A stretch of 64,000 nt of DNA from Phycisphaerae bacterium (GTDB lineage Bacteria > Planctomycetota > Phycisphaerae > Tepidisphaerales > Tepidisphaeraceae), in assembly GCA_025924315.1 (NCBI GenBank), contig JAICIO010000009.1, forward strand, positions 20,418 to 84,417, written 5' to 3'. Positions 7,443 to 17,250 of this stretch are shown piece by piece. The translations under genes and the position numbers were made by a program. The notes beneath the pieces were generated by a model. That model saw only the letters and a program-made list of their open reading frames with translations, searched no databases and was not told where the DNA came from. Within the stretch, counting starts at the first letter, position 1; each line of letters opens with the position of its first letter.

Positions 7443-9569
7443 ATGAAGATCTTGCTTCACACCGTCCTGATCGTCGGGCTGCTCAGTTGTTGCCTCGTTC
7501 AAGCCCAGGCGATGGAAATCTATGTCGCGACGAACGGCAACGACTCCAACAGCGGCGCGAAGGACGCGCCGTTAAAGACCCTGACAGCAGCGCACGACCA
7601 CCTTCGCAAGCTCGTGGCGACGACACAACTGACCGGCGCGATCACAGTCTGGATCGGCGCCGGCATTTACCCGTTGGGGGATACTCTGGAGTTCAATGCA
7701 AGCGATTCAGGTTCGGCCACCGCGCCGGTGACCTATCGTGCCAGCCCCGGCGCCGACGTACGTGTGAGCGGCGGCATTTCGCTCGACCCCAGGGCATTTA
7801 CGCCGACCACGGATCCGGCGGTTTTACGACGTCTTCCCGCTGAATCGCGCGGGCATGTGCTGCAGACGAATCTGAAAACGGCGGGTGCGACGGATCTGGG
7901 AACAATGCATCCGATCGGGTTTCCATATCCCGTCGAACCTGTGCCGGCCGAGCTTTTCTTTAATGACCAGCGGATGCAGCTGGCGCGCTGGCCGAACGAC
8001 GGATTTACCACCAGCGGCGCGGTCATCGACAAAGGTTCGATCCCGCGAAATCGGGATCGCTTGTTGCCGAAAAACGAGCAGAACTTCGAACCGGATCGTC
8101 CGCCAACATTTGTTTACCAAGGCGATCACCTGGCGCGCTGGGCCGAATCGGATGATGTGTGGTTGTTCGGCTATTGGGCCTATCGTTGGGCGGAAGAAAC
8201 GCTGCGCGTGGGGAAAATAGACCTCGCGAAACATCAGATCACGCTCGCGACGCCGGCACACTATGGCGTCGCGGCAAACGTGCCGTTTTACGCGCTGAAC
8301 GTCCTCGAAGAACTCGACACGCCCGGCGAGTATTACATCGATCAAAAGAGCCAAACATTATATTTCTGGCCGCCCGCCGACCTCTCCGCGGCTCGCATCG
8401 TTCTCTCCACTCTCGCACGGCCCATGGTCGCAATGACCAATGCGTCGCATGTAACACTTCGCGATCTTGTCTTCGAAGACACGCGCGGCTGCGGAATCTA
8501 CATCGCCGGCGGGACGGGCAACCGCATCGACCATTGCATCGTTCGCAATGTCGGCACCGTCGGCATCCTGATTGGCGAAGGCGCCGACGGTGAAAATATC
8601 GGCGACATCGGATGGAGCTACCTCGCGCGGCTCTATCAGCAGCCAGCGTGGAATCGCAACGCCGGCACCGATCAGGGCGTCGTCGGCTGCATCGTTTGCG
8701 ACACCGGCGCTGACGGAATCATCCTCGGCGGCGGAGATCGCAAAACGCTCACGCCCGGCGGCAACTTCGTGAGCGCTTGCGAAGTGTACCGAGTGGGACG
8801 GTGGTACGAGCAGAATCATCCGGCGGTGGGAATCGATGGCGTTGGCAACCGCGTGAGCAACAACTTTTTCCATGATATGACGCACGCGGCCATCATGTTC
8901 CGCGGCAACGATCACGTCATCGAAGGCAATGAATTCGCCCGCTGTGTCACGCGAAGCGACGACGCCGGCGTGATCTACACCGGCCGCGATCCCTCCGCCC
9001 GCGGGAATATCATTCGCAATAATTACATTCACAACTGCGGACCGGCGCACGCTCATCCTGGCGGAGTGGGGACGTTCGCCGTCTACTTCGATGACGGAAC
9101 CAGCGGCCAGCAGGTCAGCGGCAACATCTTTTGCCGCGCCGCCACGCCCGCCGCTGTCAACGCGACCGTGTTGCTCAACGGCGGATACGACAACGTCATC
9201 GAGCACAACTTTTTCATCGACTGCCCACCCAAAATCGCCGATCGCGCGATGAACGCAAAGGACTGGAATGCATTTGTCCGCTCGGACATCCAGATGCAGC
9301 GGCTTCGTCATGCCGTCGATATCACCGCCCCACCGTATTCGACGCACTATCCACAGCTCGCGAGCGTTTACGACGATTCCCCGAACGTCCAACGGATCAA
9401 CGTCGATCGTGATAATCACGAGATCTCCGATCCGCACCTTGCTGACTCGCTGGAGAACAAACCGCTTCGCGAATGGCCACCGGATCTGAAGGCACAATTC
9501 AGATCAGCCGGAATCATAATTGACCAAATCGGCCTGCTCGAAAAGCCAGGACCATTCGGATCACGCTAA
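7443..9569 (+). CDS. secreted right-handed parallel beta-helix protein
   Basis: 708 residues with a cleavable signal peptide (1-24, ending VQAQA). The opening IYVATNGNDSNSGAKDAP with TLTAAHDHLRKL is the usual entry (DUF1565-like) to pectate-lyase-type beta-helices. Repeated NxI/V ladders follow (GNRIDHCIVRNV, NRVSNNFFHDM, HVIEGNEF, NIIRNNYIHNCG, NVIEHNFFIDC). Such proteins are usually polysaccharide lyases, epimerases or glycosidases acting outside the cytoplasm; the catalytic class is not readable here. It sits in the polysaccharide locus, probably with the cupin-GNAT gene in one transcript. It converges on the sialidase-like gene. Confidence 0.85.
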   Translation: MKILLHTVLIVGLLSCCLVQAQAMEIYVATNGNDSNSGAKDAPLKTLTAAHDHLRKLVATTQLTGAITVWIGAGIYPLGDTLEFNASDSGSATAPVTYRASPGADVRVSGGISLDPRAFTPTTDPAVLRRLPAESRGHVLQTNLKTAGATDLGTMHPIGFPYPVEPVPAELFFNDQRMQLARWPNDGFTTSGAVIDKGSIPRNRDRLLPKNEQNFEPDRPPTFVYQGDHLARWAESDDVWLFGYWAYRWAEETLRVGKIDLAKHQITLATPAHYGVAANVPFYALNVLEELDTPGEYYIDQKSQTLYFWPPADLSAARIVLSTLARPMVAMTNASHVTLRDLVFEDTRGCGIYIAGGTGNRIDHCIVRNVGTVGILIGEGADGENIGDIGWSYLARLYQQPAWNRNAGTDQGVVGCIVCDTGADGIILGGGDRKTLTPGGNFVSACEVYRVGRWYEQNHPAVGIDGVGNRVSNNFFHDMTHAAIMFRGNDHVIEGNEFARCVTRSDDAGVIYTGRDPSARGNIIRNNYIHNCGPAHAHPGGVGTFAVYFDDGTSGQQVSGNIFCRAATPAAVNATVLLNGGYDNVIEHNFFIDCPPKIADRAMNAKDWNAFVRSDIQMQRLRHAVDITAPPYSTHYPQLASVYDDSPNVQRINVDRDNHEISDPHLADSLENKPLREWPPDLKAQFRSAGIIIDQIGLLEKPGPFGSR

Positions 9570-9589
9570 GAGGCGCGTCGCTGATGAAC

Positions 9590-10762
9590 TTACTTCAAAC
9601 GAAAACGATCCATGATGATGGACTGATTCGTCTTCCCGTATTCGTCATCTCCGCCGATGTGGGAGAAGACGTAGATCTGGCCGTCTCGTATTTGCACCGC
9701 GCGCGGGTAATAGGCCGAACCCGGCACATTGAGTTTATGCCAGGTCTTGCCGGCGTCTTCGGTGTAGTGGATGCCGCTCGTGGCGACATGGAGGATGGGT
9801 CCCTCGCGCGTCGCGAGAAGTTCAGGGTGCCCGCTGTGCGGAAAGGGCGCGGGCGCGACGTCCGCGGGCGTCCATGAATCGCCAGATTTTTTCAGCACGC
9901 CTTGCCAGCGCTGCTCGGCTTTCGCTTCTTTGACGTAACGCCGGAAGACGCAAAGCAAATCGCCGTTCGCGAGCTCGGCGGCATCGTATTCTTCGTCACT
10001 CCAATCGTCCCGATATTTGTCGGGCACAACTTGAATCGGCGCGGACCACGTTTTCCCGTTGTCCTTCGAGACCACCAGCAGCGGCTCGAACAGCTTGCTG
10101 TATTCGTATCGCGTGCGGGTGTTGGCCGGCACATAGGCAAGTCCGCCGGTGATGATGATGCGGCCGTCGCGAAGCTGGCGGATTCGTTTCGGCCAGGCGG
10201 TGTACTTGGCCGGATCAAGAATGACCTGCGGCTTGCCCCACGTTTTCGAGCCGTCCGTGGAGCGTTCGAGAAAGCCGGTCTTGGGCAATTCCGGATTGTA
10301 CGGCAGGTAGTAACCCCATTCGCCGCGCAGAATCGTTCCGTCGGCGAGCGCGGTTTCGCCCTCGGCGACGGCGTTCATGCAAGTCTTGAACGCGTCGGCG
10401 CTGACTTGTTTCCACGTCTTGCCCGAATCGGTCGAGCGCAGGTGAACATTGCGCAGGTCCAGCCCGGTCATGTCGTAGCCCGGCATGCCGGCCGGAGGCC
10501 AGTCCAGTTTTTTCCGCACATCCTCGGGCGCCTGCGGCCGACCGGTTACGGGGCCGGTGGCTTGCGTGAAACTGATCATCAAGCTGTCGTCGTGCATCGT
10601 CCACGCGTTCACCCAGCACGTGAACCCCGGCGTCTGCGGGGAGTGATAGATCGTCCGCCGCTCATATTGGATGGCGACAAAATCATGCGCCTTGACGATC
10701 GGCGCGAGCGCGAACAGCACGAGCACAACGACGACGAGACCCAATAACGACGGCGGTTGCAG
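9590..10762 (-). CDS. exported sialidase-like (BNR/Asp-box) protein 1
   Basis: About 390 residues. Four Asp-box motifs are visible (STDSGKTW, STDGSKTW, SKDNGKTW, TEDAGKTW), each on a six-bladed propeller blade as in exo-alpha-sialidases. The ordinary start would be TTG 10744. An in-frame CTG at 10762 lies 6 bases after a GGAGG and gives a better signal peptide (MQPPSLLGLVVVVLVLFALA, cleavage near VKA), so I used it. Sialidase catalytic Arg triads are not certain; many BNR proteins in such loci act on other sugars. Last gene of the six-gene operon. Confidence 0.78.
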   Translation of the reverse strand: MQPPSLLGLVVVVLVLFALAPIVKAHDFVAIQYERRTIYHSPQTPGFTCWVNAWTMHDDSLMISFTQATGPVTGRPQAPEDVRKKLDWPPAGMPGYDMTGLDLRNVHLRSTDSGKTWKQVSADAFKTCMNAVAEGETALADGTILRGEWGYYLPYNPELPKTGFLERSTDGSKTWGKPQVILDPAKYTAWPKRIRQLRDGRIIITGGLAYVPANTRTRYEYSKLFEPLLVVSKDNGKTWSAPIQVVPDKYRDDWSDEEYDAAELANGDLLCVFRRYVKEAKAEQRWQGVLKKSGDSWTPADVAPAPFPHSGHPELLATREGPILHVATSGIHYTEDAGKTWHKLNVPGSAYYPRAVQIRDGQIYVFSHIGGDDEYGKTNQSIIMDRFRLK

Positions 10763-10785
10763 AATCGGCCTCCGTTTCCTGAAAC

Positions 10786-12876
10786 TTAGTCGAGCGTGTA
10801 GCGCAGGCGGACGTGCATGATTTCTCCGCCGGCATCCGGCGCCCAGAGTCGCACAGAGTTCTGCTCATCCGGCAGGAGTTCGTACGGATGTGGCGCGGCT
10901 GAGCCGTCGTGCGCAATCGCTTCGACCGCCTCAAGCCGTGCTCGAGGAGGAAGCGGCACCGTCACGCGCCACTCCTGCGATGATGCGATCAGCGCCTGGC
11001 TTTCGCTGTACGTCACCACCGTGCGCTTATGCAGCGCCAGCGCCGCATACCACCCCGCGAGCGGTCCGCCGCGGCGCTTTCGCCAAATCTCAGGTTGCCC
11101 TCCCTCATGCAAGTTCACCCGGCATTCGTCCGTTGGATCGATCGGCGCATTCATGCACGCCTGCACACCCGCTTGGATGCGGCGATAATCCTTGGACACC
11201 ATCTCGCGCCAATACATGTACGGATGAATCGTGTGGTGAACCGACTCGATTTCCGGCTGAAAGATCGCGGACAGGCCAAAGTAGTACTCGGTCAATTTCG
11301 TCTTCGTCACAAACCATGCGTCGAGATGCAGGACAACATCGCTGAGCGTGCGCGTGGCGATTCGCGCGCGGCGATACCACGCCGCGGTCTGGCCGTTCCA
11401 TTCTTCACACAGATTCGCCTGATCACAGTACGGTTGCATGTAGGAATCGCCGGGAGATTGCCGGCGGACGTAACAGTGCGGCTTGATTTTTTTCGCGTGC
11501 TCATACGCCAGCTTCGCGGCCTTCATTGTCATCAAATCGCCGGTGCCCCACTGCGGGTCGTGAAATTCAAACAGGCGCGGATCCGGCGCGAGGTTGTTGT
11601 TGATGAGCAACCAATCGCCGTTCAGACATCCGGGCCGATCGCTCAGCAGCCACTCGATGTGCTCGAGCATGTAGCGGCGTCCCTCAGGATGCGTCCAATC
11701 GACATAAACCAGGTTCTGCGAGCCGACCGGAACACCGTGCTTTACCACCGTCGCGGGGTCTTTCGGCTTGCAGCATGCGTCGGCGTGCCGCGCGGGAAAA
11801 TCCGTTGCCGTCGGATCGAGCACGTAAAGGTGGAGGTATAAGCCGACGTGATTCCCGCGCTGTCGAAGATCGTCGATCGTCTTTCGGAATGCTTCAGCCC
11901 CGCCGAGCGTCTCCAGTACGCGCCTTCCGCCGTAGCCGTAGAAGAAAATCTGATCGACCTGGAGGTTCAGCTTGCCGCGCAAGCCGGTGTATTGCTCGAC
12001 CTCCCCTACCCATTTCAGCCAGTTCTCCGTCGTAAGCGACGTGGTCATGCGGCCGTCTTTCTCGTGAACGACCCACTGGCGATTGTTCTCGCGATAGACC
12101 TCGTCCGCGCACTTGAAGGACGGATGCGTCCACCAATCCGGACAGGCAGACGGACGCAACTTCCGCGTGAGCCCGCAACGCTCCGACACGCGCCGATGTT
12201 CATCGAGCGCATCGTACGGATCGATCAAGCCGGGGAAAAAATAGACTCGCGGCGGACCCCATTCCGCAGCCGTCGGGCGCAGCTCCTCGAACGTCAGGTT
12301 GAACACGCCGCGCTGCATCGTGAAACGCGTCACCCCGACTGAAAGCGGACCGGGAATCGAAAGCCCCATCCATCCCGCCGGGGTTTCGATCGCGAGGGCG
12401 CGTGGTGGCACATTCCAGATCCATGTCGGCGGCTTATCGCCCGGGTCGGTCATGCCGGCGCCGTCCTCGCCGTCAACATTCATGCCGATGTAAGCGCTGG
12501 AGATTGGCACGTCGGTGTTCTCGTCCAGGTTCCAGTAACGATCGAGCTCATCGGAAAGAAACGTGTGCCACCCGCTCTGTGTCGGATGGCTGTCCGGAAA
12601 ATAGGTGAGCCGGCCGATGTGCTTTCGTTCGGTTTCCACCCAGTAACAGACATGCCCCTCGCGCACGGCCACGTGTGCCACCCCGAAGCCCGCGAGCGGT
12701 AGTTCATAATGCTCCGGACCGATCTGCGCCCATGTGCCCGCCTGTGGCGTCTCGCCATCGACCCGCGGCACGAGGGGCACGGACAGAATGCGTCTCGCCT
12801 TCATGCGCACGAGCAGATCATTGCCGTCAATCTCGAACTGATATTCCCCGCTCTTCAATAACATCTGGCTGGGCAT
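10786..12876 (-). CDS. large TIM-barrel-like carbohydrate-active protein (family unassigned)
   Basis: 696 residues from ATG 12876; GTG 12879 directly upstream is equally possible. No signal peptide. Residues 1-230 look like a beta-sandwich (AWN-rich, PTWIWNVPPRALAIETP). Residues 250-600 alternate beta strands and helices as in glycoside hydrolase clan-D-like barrels, with NLQVDQIFFYGYGG, NHVGLYLHLYVLDP, LVYVDWTHPEGR and GDWLLINN. A C-terminal beta domain ends in EIMHVRLRYTLD. The Asp-rich strand ends could carry catalytic acids. I infer an intracellular glycosidase-like enzyme. It abuts the enolase-superfamily gene, whose stop is at 12880-12882. Confidence 0.7.
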   Translation of the reverse strand: MPSQMLLKSGEYQFEIDGNDLLVRMKARRILSVPLVPRVDGETPQAGTWAQIGPEHYELPLAGFGVAHVAVREGHVCYWVETERKHIGRLTYFPDSHPTQSGWHTFLSDELDRYWNLDENTDVPISSAYIGMNVDGEDGAGMTDPGDKPPTWIWNVPPRALAIETPAGWMGLSIPGPLSVGVTRFTMQRGVFNLTFEELRPTAAEWGPPRVYFFPGLIDPYDALDEHRRVSERCGLTRKLRPSACPDWWTHPSFKCADEVYRENNRQWVVHEKDGRMTTSLTTENWLKWVGEVEQYTGLRGKLNLQVDQIFFYGYGGRRVLETLGGAEAFRKTIDDLRQRGNHVGLYLHLYVLDPTATDFPARHADACCKPKDPATVVKHGVPVGSQNLVYVDWTHPEGRRYMLEHIEWLLSDRPGCLNGDWLLINNNLAPDPRLFEFHDPQWGTGDLMTMKAAKLAYEHAKKIKPHCYVRRQSPGDSYMQPYCDQANLCEEWNGQTAAWYRRARIATRTLSDVVLHLDAWFVTKTKLTEYYFGLSAIFQPEIESVHHTIHPYMYWREMVSKDYRRIQAGVQACMNAPIDPTDECRVNLHEGGQPEIWRKRRGGPLAGWYAALALHKRTVVTYSESQALIASSQEWRVTVPLPPRARLEAVEAIAHDGSAAPHPYELLPDEQNSVRLWAPDAGGEIMHVRLRYTLD

Positions 12877-12879
12877 CAC

Positions 12880-14034
12880 TCACCGTGCATTTGCTTTTTC
12901 GACGCTCGGCGCCTCACTCGGTCCGGGATGATTCATTCGTGCGAGTTGTTCCGGATCCGGCGCAAACCCGTGCCCGGCGCGAGTCGGGGCATACTCGAAT
13001 CCGTCACGCACGACGACGCGATGTGCTGGCAGATCGTTCCATTGCAGACCGGAAAACTCGATGCGATCCACCCGATCCGCGAAGGCGATGGCGGCGTGGA
13101 TGCCGAACTCGAAGAGGCTGTTGCCGAAGATCAGCGGAACGTTGTACTCCGTCGACAGCTTCGCGCACGCCTGCGCCTGCTCGACTTCTGGACCGACGCG
13201 AATCCGGCCAAACGCACCGCGATCGAGAAATGGCCTTAGATTTTCCGGGTTGGAAATGTAATCGTGCCCGACCAGATCGATGTCAATCGCGTGGTTTAAC
13301 CGCGCCGCGCCTTCGACGTCGGTCCGCGGCAACGCGTCTTCGATGTACGAAAGGTTCAAACCTTCCTTTTGAAATCGCTCAATTCGGCGGATCGCTTCAT
13401 CACTCGTCCAGGCCTCGTTCGCGTCGATCGCCATTTCGACATCCTTGCCGATGACGCCGCGCACCGTGCGCAGCCGGCGCACGTCCCATTCGATGTCGGG
13501 ATGCCCGACCTTTACCTTCACGGCCCGCATCCCGCTGTTGACGAATTTGCGATGACGCTCGATGGCCTGTTCGTCGGTGGAATTGAATTCCAAACCGCTG
13601 CCATACGCGCGGATGCGATCCACGCTTCCGTCGGCGCGCAGGTATTTATGCAACGGCACGTTTGCCTCGAGTGCGATCAAGTCCCAGATCGCCATTCGGA
13701 CTGCGTGCTCAACGTATTCGCCGCCCTCGAGGCATTTCGGGCGCTGCTCCTTAAGCGATTCGATCGATCGGCCGCGCACTTCCGGCCAGAGGCGCGCTTC
13801 AAAATACGCAGCCAGCTCGGCCTGCGGCGGCATCGGCTTGATCCAATCGGCGCCGCGGACAAACCGCCCGCCCCAGGGTGTTTCGCCGAATCCCCATCCG
13901 ACATGACCGTCGCGCGTTTTCAGCGCGAGCGCCACAACCGCCGCGGCATCGTAATGGCATCCGCAATCGCCGATCACGCGACCCATTGGAACGCGAAGCT
14001 TCCACAACTCGAACGATTCAATCACAGTGCTCAT
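12880..14034 (-). CDS. enolase superfamily enzyme 2 (muconate lactonizing/mandelate racemase type)
   Basis: 384 residues. The barrel carries Lys173-x-Lys175 (KVKVG), metal ligands Asp204 with Asn206 (IDANEAW), Glu232 (YIED) and Asp258 (GHD), the pattern of muconate lactonizing/mandelate racemase enzymes. Unlike the paralogue at 3103, it keeps both lysines of K-x-K but lacks an obvious His dyad near 300 (IFGNSLFEFGIH instead). The two enzymes therefore probably act on different acid sugars. It lies 4 bases after the heparinase gene and directly before the large barrel gene. Confidence 0.87.
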   Translation of the reverse strand: MSTVIESFELWKLRVPMGRVIGDCGCHYDAAAVVALALKTRDGHVGWGFGETPWGGRFVRGADWIKPMPPQAELAAYFEARLWPEVRGRSIESLKEQRPKCLEGGEYVEHAVRMAIWDLIALEANVPLHKYLRADGSVDRIRAYGSGLEFNSTDEQAIERHRKFVNSGMRAVKVKVGHPDIEWDVRRLRTVRGVIGKDVEMAIDANEAWTSDEAIRRIERFQKEGLNLSYIEDALPRTDVEGAARLNHAIDIDLVGHDYISNPENLRPFLDRGAFGRIRVGPEVEQAQACAKLSTEYNVPLIFGNSLFEFGIHAAIAFADRVDRIEFSGLQWNDLPAHRVVVRDGFEYAPTRAGHGFAPDPEQLARMNHPGPSEAPSVEKANAR

Positions 14035-14038
14035 CGCT

Positions 14039-16345
14039 TCAATCCCGCCTGGTAATCATTGTCGCCAGTTCAAACGAATCTGCCTCATCGCTCAGCGCCG
14101 TCAGCCTCCACACAGGTCTGAATTCGTAGTCGATCAGCTCCTGGCACACAATCAACTCCGTCGCCCACGGAAGGTGAATGTCCAACTTTTTGTGACCATA
14201 CTCGAGTCGAGCGCGCGAGCCCTCGACATGAAATGGCGCCAGCGCCTGCAAATGAAACGCGACACGCCCCCTGCGGATCAAGCGCGCTTGGTCGTGAACT
14301 CGCAGTTCGTCCAGATTCCCGGAGACGATGCGTCGCCTGCAGCTCGACATCCAGCCATCCCATAAAGAACCAAACTCGATCTCGGCCTCGAAAGTGCGCT
14401 CGTCGCCGTGACCTTGCGGAATCACCGGTGTCTGCGCTCGAGCTTGATCGGGGAATGTGCCGTCCTGGTTCACCGGCGTCAGCACATTGTGCAGGTACGT
14501 TCGGTCCATCAGGTCACAGCGCGGGTCGTCGTAGCGAATCACGCCGCGGTCGATGAGCATTGGCACGCCGTCGATCTCGAGCGTGAACGCGCCTTTGTCG
14601 AGATGCGAATGCGAAGGCTTTGCCTTACACCCCGTCACGTGAACGCGAATCGATCGCGCGCCGTCGCGCCGGAAGCTCGTGAGTTGCCCGACATGTTCCA
14701 AGCGGCGAAACGTGGGTACGACGGTCTGGGGTTCCGGAAACGATTCCGGCCCCAGTGCAAAGCCGACCAATCCATCGAGAACGTACTGGTTGTAATACGT
14801 CGCGGGCCGATCACGCAGCAGGTTTGCTCGCGCGATCCGCGTGTAGACGCTTCGGGGAAAGATCCCAGCCAAAATTGCGATCGTGTCGCCCACCAGATAA
14901 TCGGTGCTGTTGTCGCCATCCATCAGCACGTGGCCGGGCGTCACCGCAGACATGGTGGCGAGAAACGCTTCGCTTTGATCGAATGATTTCGGTAGCAATG
15001 TTCGGACGTCCAGCTTTTGCGAGCGGGCGTAGGCGATCAGCGCCGGCAACGCCGCATGAAGCGTCACACTCCAATAGCCCACGCCTTCGTCCGTACCGCC
15101 ATCCGGCAGAATGTAATTCTCAAGATCTGCGCGCAAACCTTCGACAGCGCGATCGACATAGTTGCCAACACGCGGCCAGATGCGCTCCAGCAGCAGCCCG
15201 CCGAGAACACGCGCCCGGCAGAACCAGGGTCCCTGGTTGATGTGATGCACCTCTTCGTGTTTCATGTAGTCGCGCTCGATGAGCGCGAGCCCCTTGTCCC
15301 AGATCGATTGCGCGATCAGCGCACGCGCTCGATCCGTCAACGCGGCATCGAGCCAATCCGCAACCAGGCAGACGCTGGTCGTCGTCATTTCTTCCATGAA
15401 GCAGCGCGCGTCCCATGTGCTACCGAGCACGCGGCAGTCGGCGGCCCAGCACCAGTGCGGCGTGTGAACCATGCACATGAGGAAGCGCAACGCGTGGTCA
15501 ATCATCGCTTGATCTTGGTTGATTAAGCCGACCAGCGCCAGAAGCTGCGCATCGTTGTGATACGGCTGCCGTCCGTACTCGCGCTCCCGCATGTAACGCA
15601 GGTCGGACCAGGGAAGGAATTCACCAAGGTCGTCCTCCGGTTCGCGCTGCATGGCTTGCGCCGCGCGCTTTTCGAGCAAAGCGAAATGTTCCCGCCAATC
15701 CGGATGCGCGCGCCGCGCTCGTAGAACCTCCAGATGCGATTCGTCAAAGAGCAGTCCGCGTGCAAAGCGCGGCGCCTTCCACTGGTCGACCGGTTTGATC
15801 AGCCCCGCCCATTCCGCGCCGAAGCGCACGCGACCGCGCGACATCGCGCTCACCATGTCCGTATCGGCGACGGCAATCCACGAAATCAGCACCATTGCCG
15901 GTTCGCTGTTTTCCGCGAAGAACTGCAGGCGCACCTCCCGCAATTGATCACCCTGGACGTCAACCGCATATTCGCGGCGCACGTCCGATCCATTTTCTCG
16001 CGCTCGCGTAAACCATTTCCCGTCCACCCGCGCGGATACGATCAGCGAGGCATTCTTCGACACCGTAATCGCCGCGATGACGCGATCGTAGCGATCCATC
16101 GAAACCGACAGCGGCACGCGAAAATCCGCGACGGGCTCTTGCGCTTTCGCGCGTTGCCAGCGAATTCGCGTCCAGCACCACAGGGCGTCGAGTCGAACGT
16201 CCGATCCGCCGACGACCTCTAATTCGTACTGCAACGTCGGCTCGATCACCGGATCATGAAACGGCGCGACGATCACCTCCGCCGCGCACGAATCCATCGG
16301 CAGGTACGTCCCGGTTAGCTTTTCTGATGGAGTTACTTTCGACAT
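14039..16345 (-). CDS. heparinase II/III family polysaccharide lyase-like protein
   Basis: 768 residues. An N-terminal beta domain (1-190) is followed by an alpha-toroid region with many Trp/Arg helices (about 200-500, including MKHEEVHHINQGPW and DGGTDEGVGYWSVT). The C-terminal beta sandwich opens with HSHLDKGAFTLEIDG and LIDRGVIRYDD, the conserved heparinase II/III signature whose His is important in the family. These enzymes cleave uronate-containing polysaccharides by beta-elimination. No signal peptide is evident at this start, which overlaps the SMP-30 gene by 13 bases, pointing to translational coupling. Confidence 0.88.
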   Translation of the reverse strand: MSKVTPSEKLTGTYLPMDSCAAEVIVAPFHDPVIEPTLQYELEVVGGSDVRLDALWCWTRIRWQRAKAQEPVADFRVPLSVSMDRYDRVIAAITVSKNASLIVSARVDGKWFTRARENGSDVRREYAVDVQGDQLREVRLQFFAENSEPAMVLISWIAVADTDMVSAMSRGRVRFGAEWAGLIKPVDQWKAPRFARGLLFDESHLEVLRARRAHPDWREHFALLEKRAAQAMQREPEDDLGEFLPWSDLRYMREREYGRQPYHNDAQLLALVGLINQDQAMIDHALRFLMCMVHTPHWCWAADCRVLGSTWDARCFMEEMTTTSVCLVADWLDAALTDRARALIAQSIWDKGLALIERDYMKHEEVHHINQGPWFCRARVLGGLLLERIWPRVGNYVDRAVEGLRADLENYILPDGGTDEGVGYWSVTLHAALPALIAYARSQKLDVRTLLPKSFDQSEAFLATMSAVTPGHVLMDGDNSTDYLVGDTIAILAGIFPRSVYTRIARANLLRDRPATYYNQYVLDGLVGFALGPESFPEPQTVVPTFRRLEHVGQLTSFRRDGARSIRVHVTGCKAKPSHSHLDKGAFTLEIDGVPMLIDRGVIRYDDPRCDLMDRTYLHNVLTPVNQDGTFPDQARAQTPVIPQGHGDERTFEAEIEFGSLWDGWMSSCRRRIVSGNLDELRVHDQARLIRRGRVAFHLQALAPFHVEGSRARLEYGHKKLDIHLPWATELIVCQELIDYEFRPVWRLTALSDEADSFELATMITRRD

Positions 16346-17244
16346 GTCGCAACAAGCTCGTTTTTTCCCCGCACGCCCGGGCGAATGCGATACACCGCGC
16401 CGCCGTCTTTGATTGTTTTATAGTCGTACCCCGGCGGCGAGAAACGGCTTTCCCATCGCTCGCCCGCGGTGGTGATGAAAAGCTCGTCGAGGTCGGGTCC
16501 GCCAAACTCCACAGACGCCACCTGTCCCACCGGCATCGCGATGCGCCGCTCGACTTTCCCATCCGGGTCGTAGCGCACGACTTGCGAGCCGTACCACTGC
16601 GCGCTCCAGACGAACCCCTTGGCATCCACCGTCAGCCCATCCGGCAGCCCCTCACTGCTGGGAACTTTCACGAACGTGCGCTCGCGCGAAAGCCGACCAC
16701 TCGATGCATCCACATCAAACGCGCGAATCACGCGAGCCGTCGAATCGGCATAATACAGCGTCTTCAAATCGGGACTCAGCCCCAGCCCATTCGAAAGCTC
16801 AATCCCATCCGCGACGATTTCGACGCTCAAATCCGGCTGGATCAAGTACAACTTCCCCGCCCGTTCCATTCGATCGTCCGCGCCCCAGTAGTAGGTGCCC
16901 GCGTAAATCCGTCCCTCCGGCGCCGCCAGGATGTCATTGAACTTCAGCTTCTGTCCCTCATGTTCCAGCAGTAACGGACGCAGCTTCGACCCCGGCGACC
17001 ACTGATACATCCCTTCCAGCGCCGCAACAATGTATCCGCCATCATCGCTCAGCGCGATTCCGCCCGCCGGAACATCGTTCCCGATCACCGCCGCTTGTCC
17101 TGTCCTGGGATCGAATTGATACACGACGCGCGCGCTGATGTCCGTCCATACCAACACCCCGCGCCGCCAATCCCAGATCGGCCCCTCACCGCACCGATCC
17201 TGATTCGGCACGATTAGTTCAACATCATTCGAAGCAATACTCAT
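16333..17244 (-). CDS. SMP-30/gluconolactonase family lactonase
   Basis: 303 residues, normal length for the six-bladed SMP-30 propeller. The metal-site signature is present: Glu in GEGPIWD near residue 19, Asn in KFNDI, Asn in LSNGLGLSPD and Asp in LPDGLTVD. Family members hydrolyse sugar lactones (gluconolactone, fuconolactone, rhamnonolactone). With two SDRs and two enolase-superfamily enzymes nearby, this is the expected second step of an oxidative sugar route (inference). Its first 14 codons resemble those of the upstream sialidase-like gene. Starts 6 bases after that gene's stop. Confidence 0.9.
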   Translation of the reverse strand: MSIASNDVELIVPNQDRCGEGPIWDWRRGVLVWTDISARVVYQFDPRTGQAAVIGNDVPAGGIALSDDGGYIVAALEGMYQWSPGSKLRPLLLEHEGQKLKFNDILAAPEGRIYAGTYYWGADDRMERAGKLYLIQPDLSVEIVADGIELSNGLGLSPDLKTLYYADSTARVIRAFDVDASSGRLSRERTFVKVPSSEGLPDGLTVDAKGFVWSAQWYGSQVVRYDPDGKVERRIAMPVGQVASVEFGGPDLDELFITTAGERWESRFSPPGYDYKTIKDGGAVYRIRPGVRGKNELVATCRK

Positions 17245-17250
17245 AAATCT

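Noticed and set aside
8358..9497. 379-residue minus-strand frame opposite the beta-helix gene
   Set aside because: Val/Asp/Ala-rich antisense of the asparagine ladder; no signal, start context or family.
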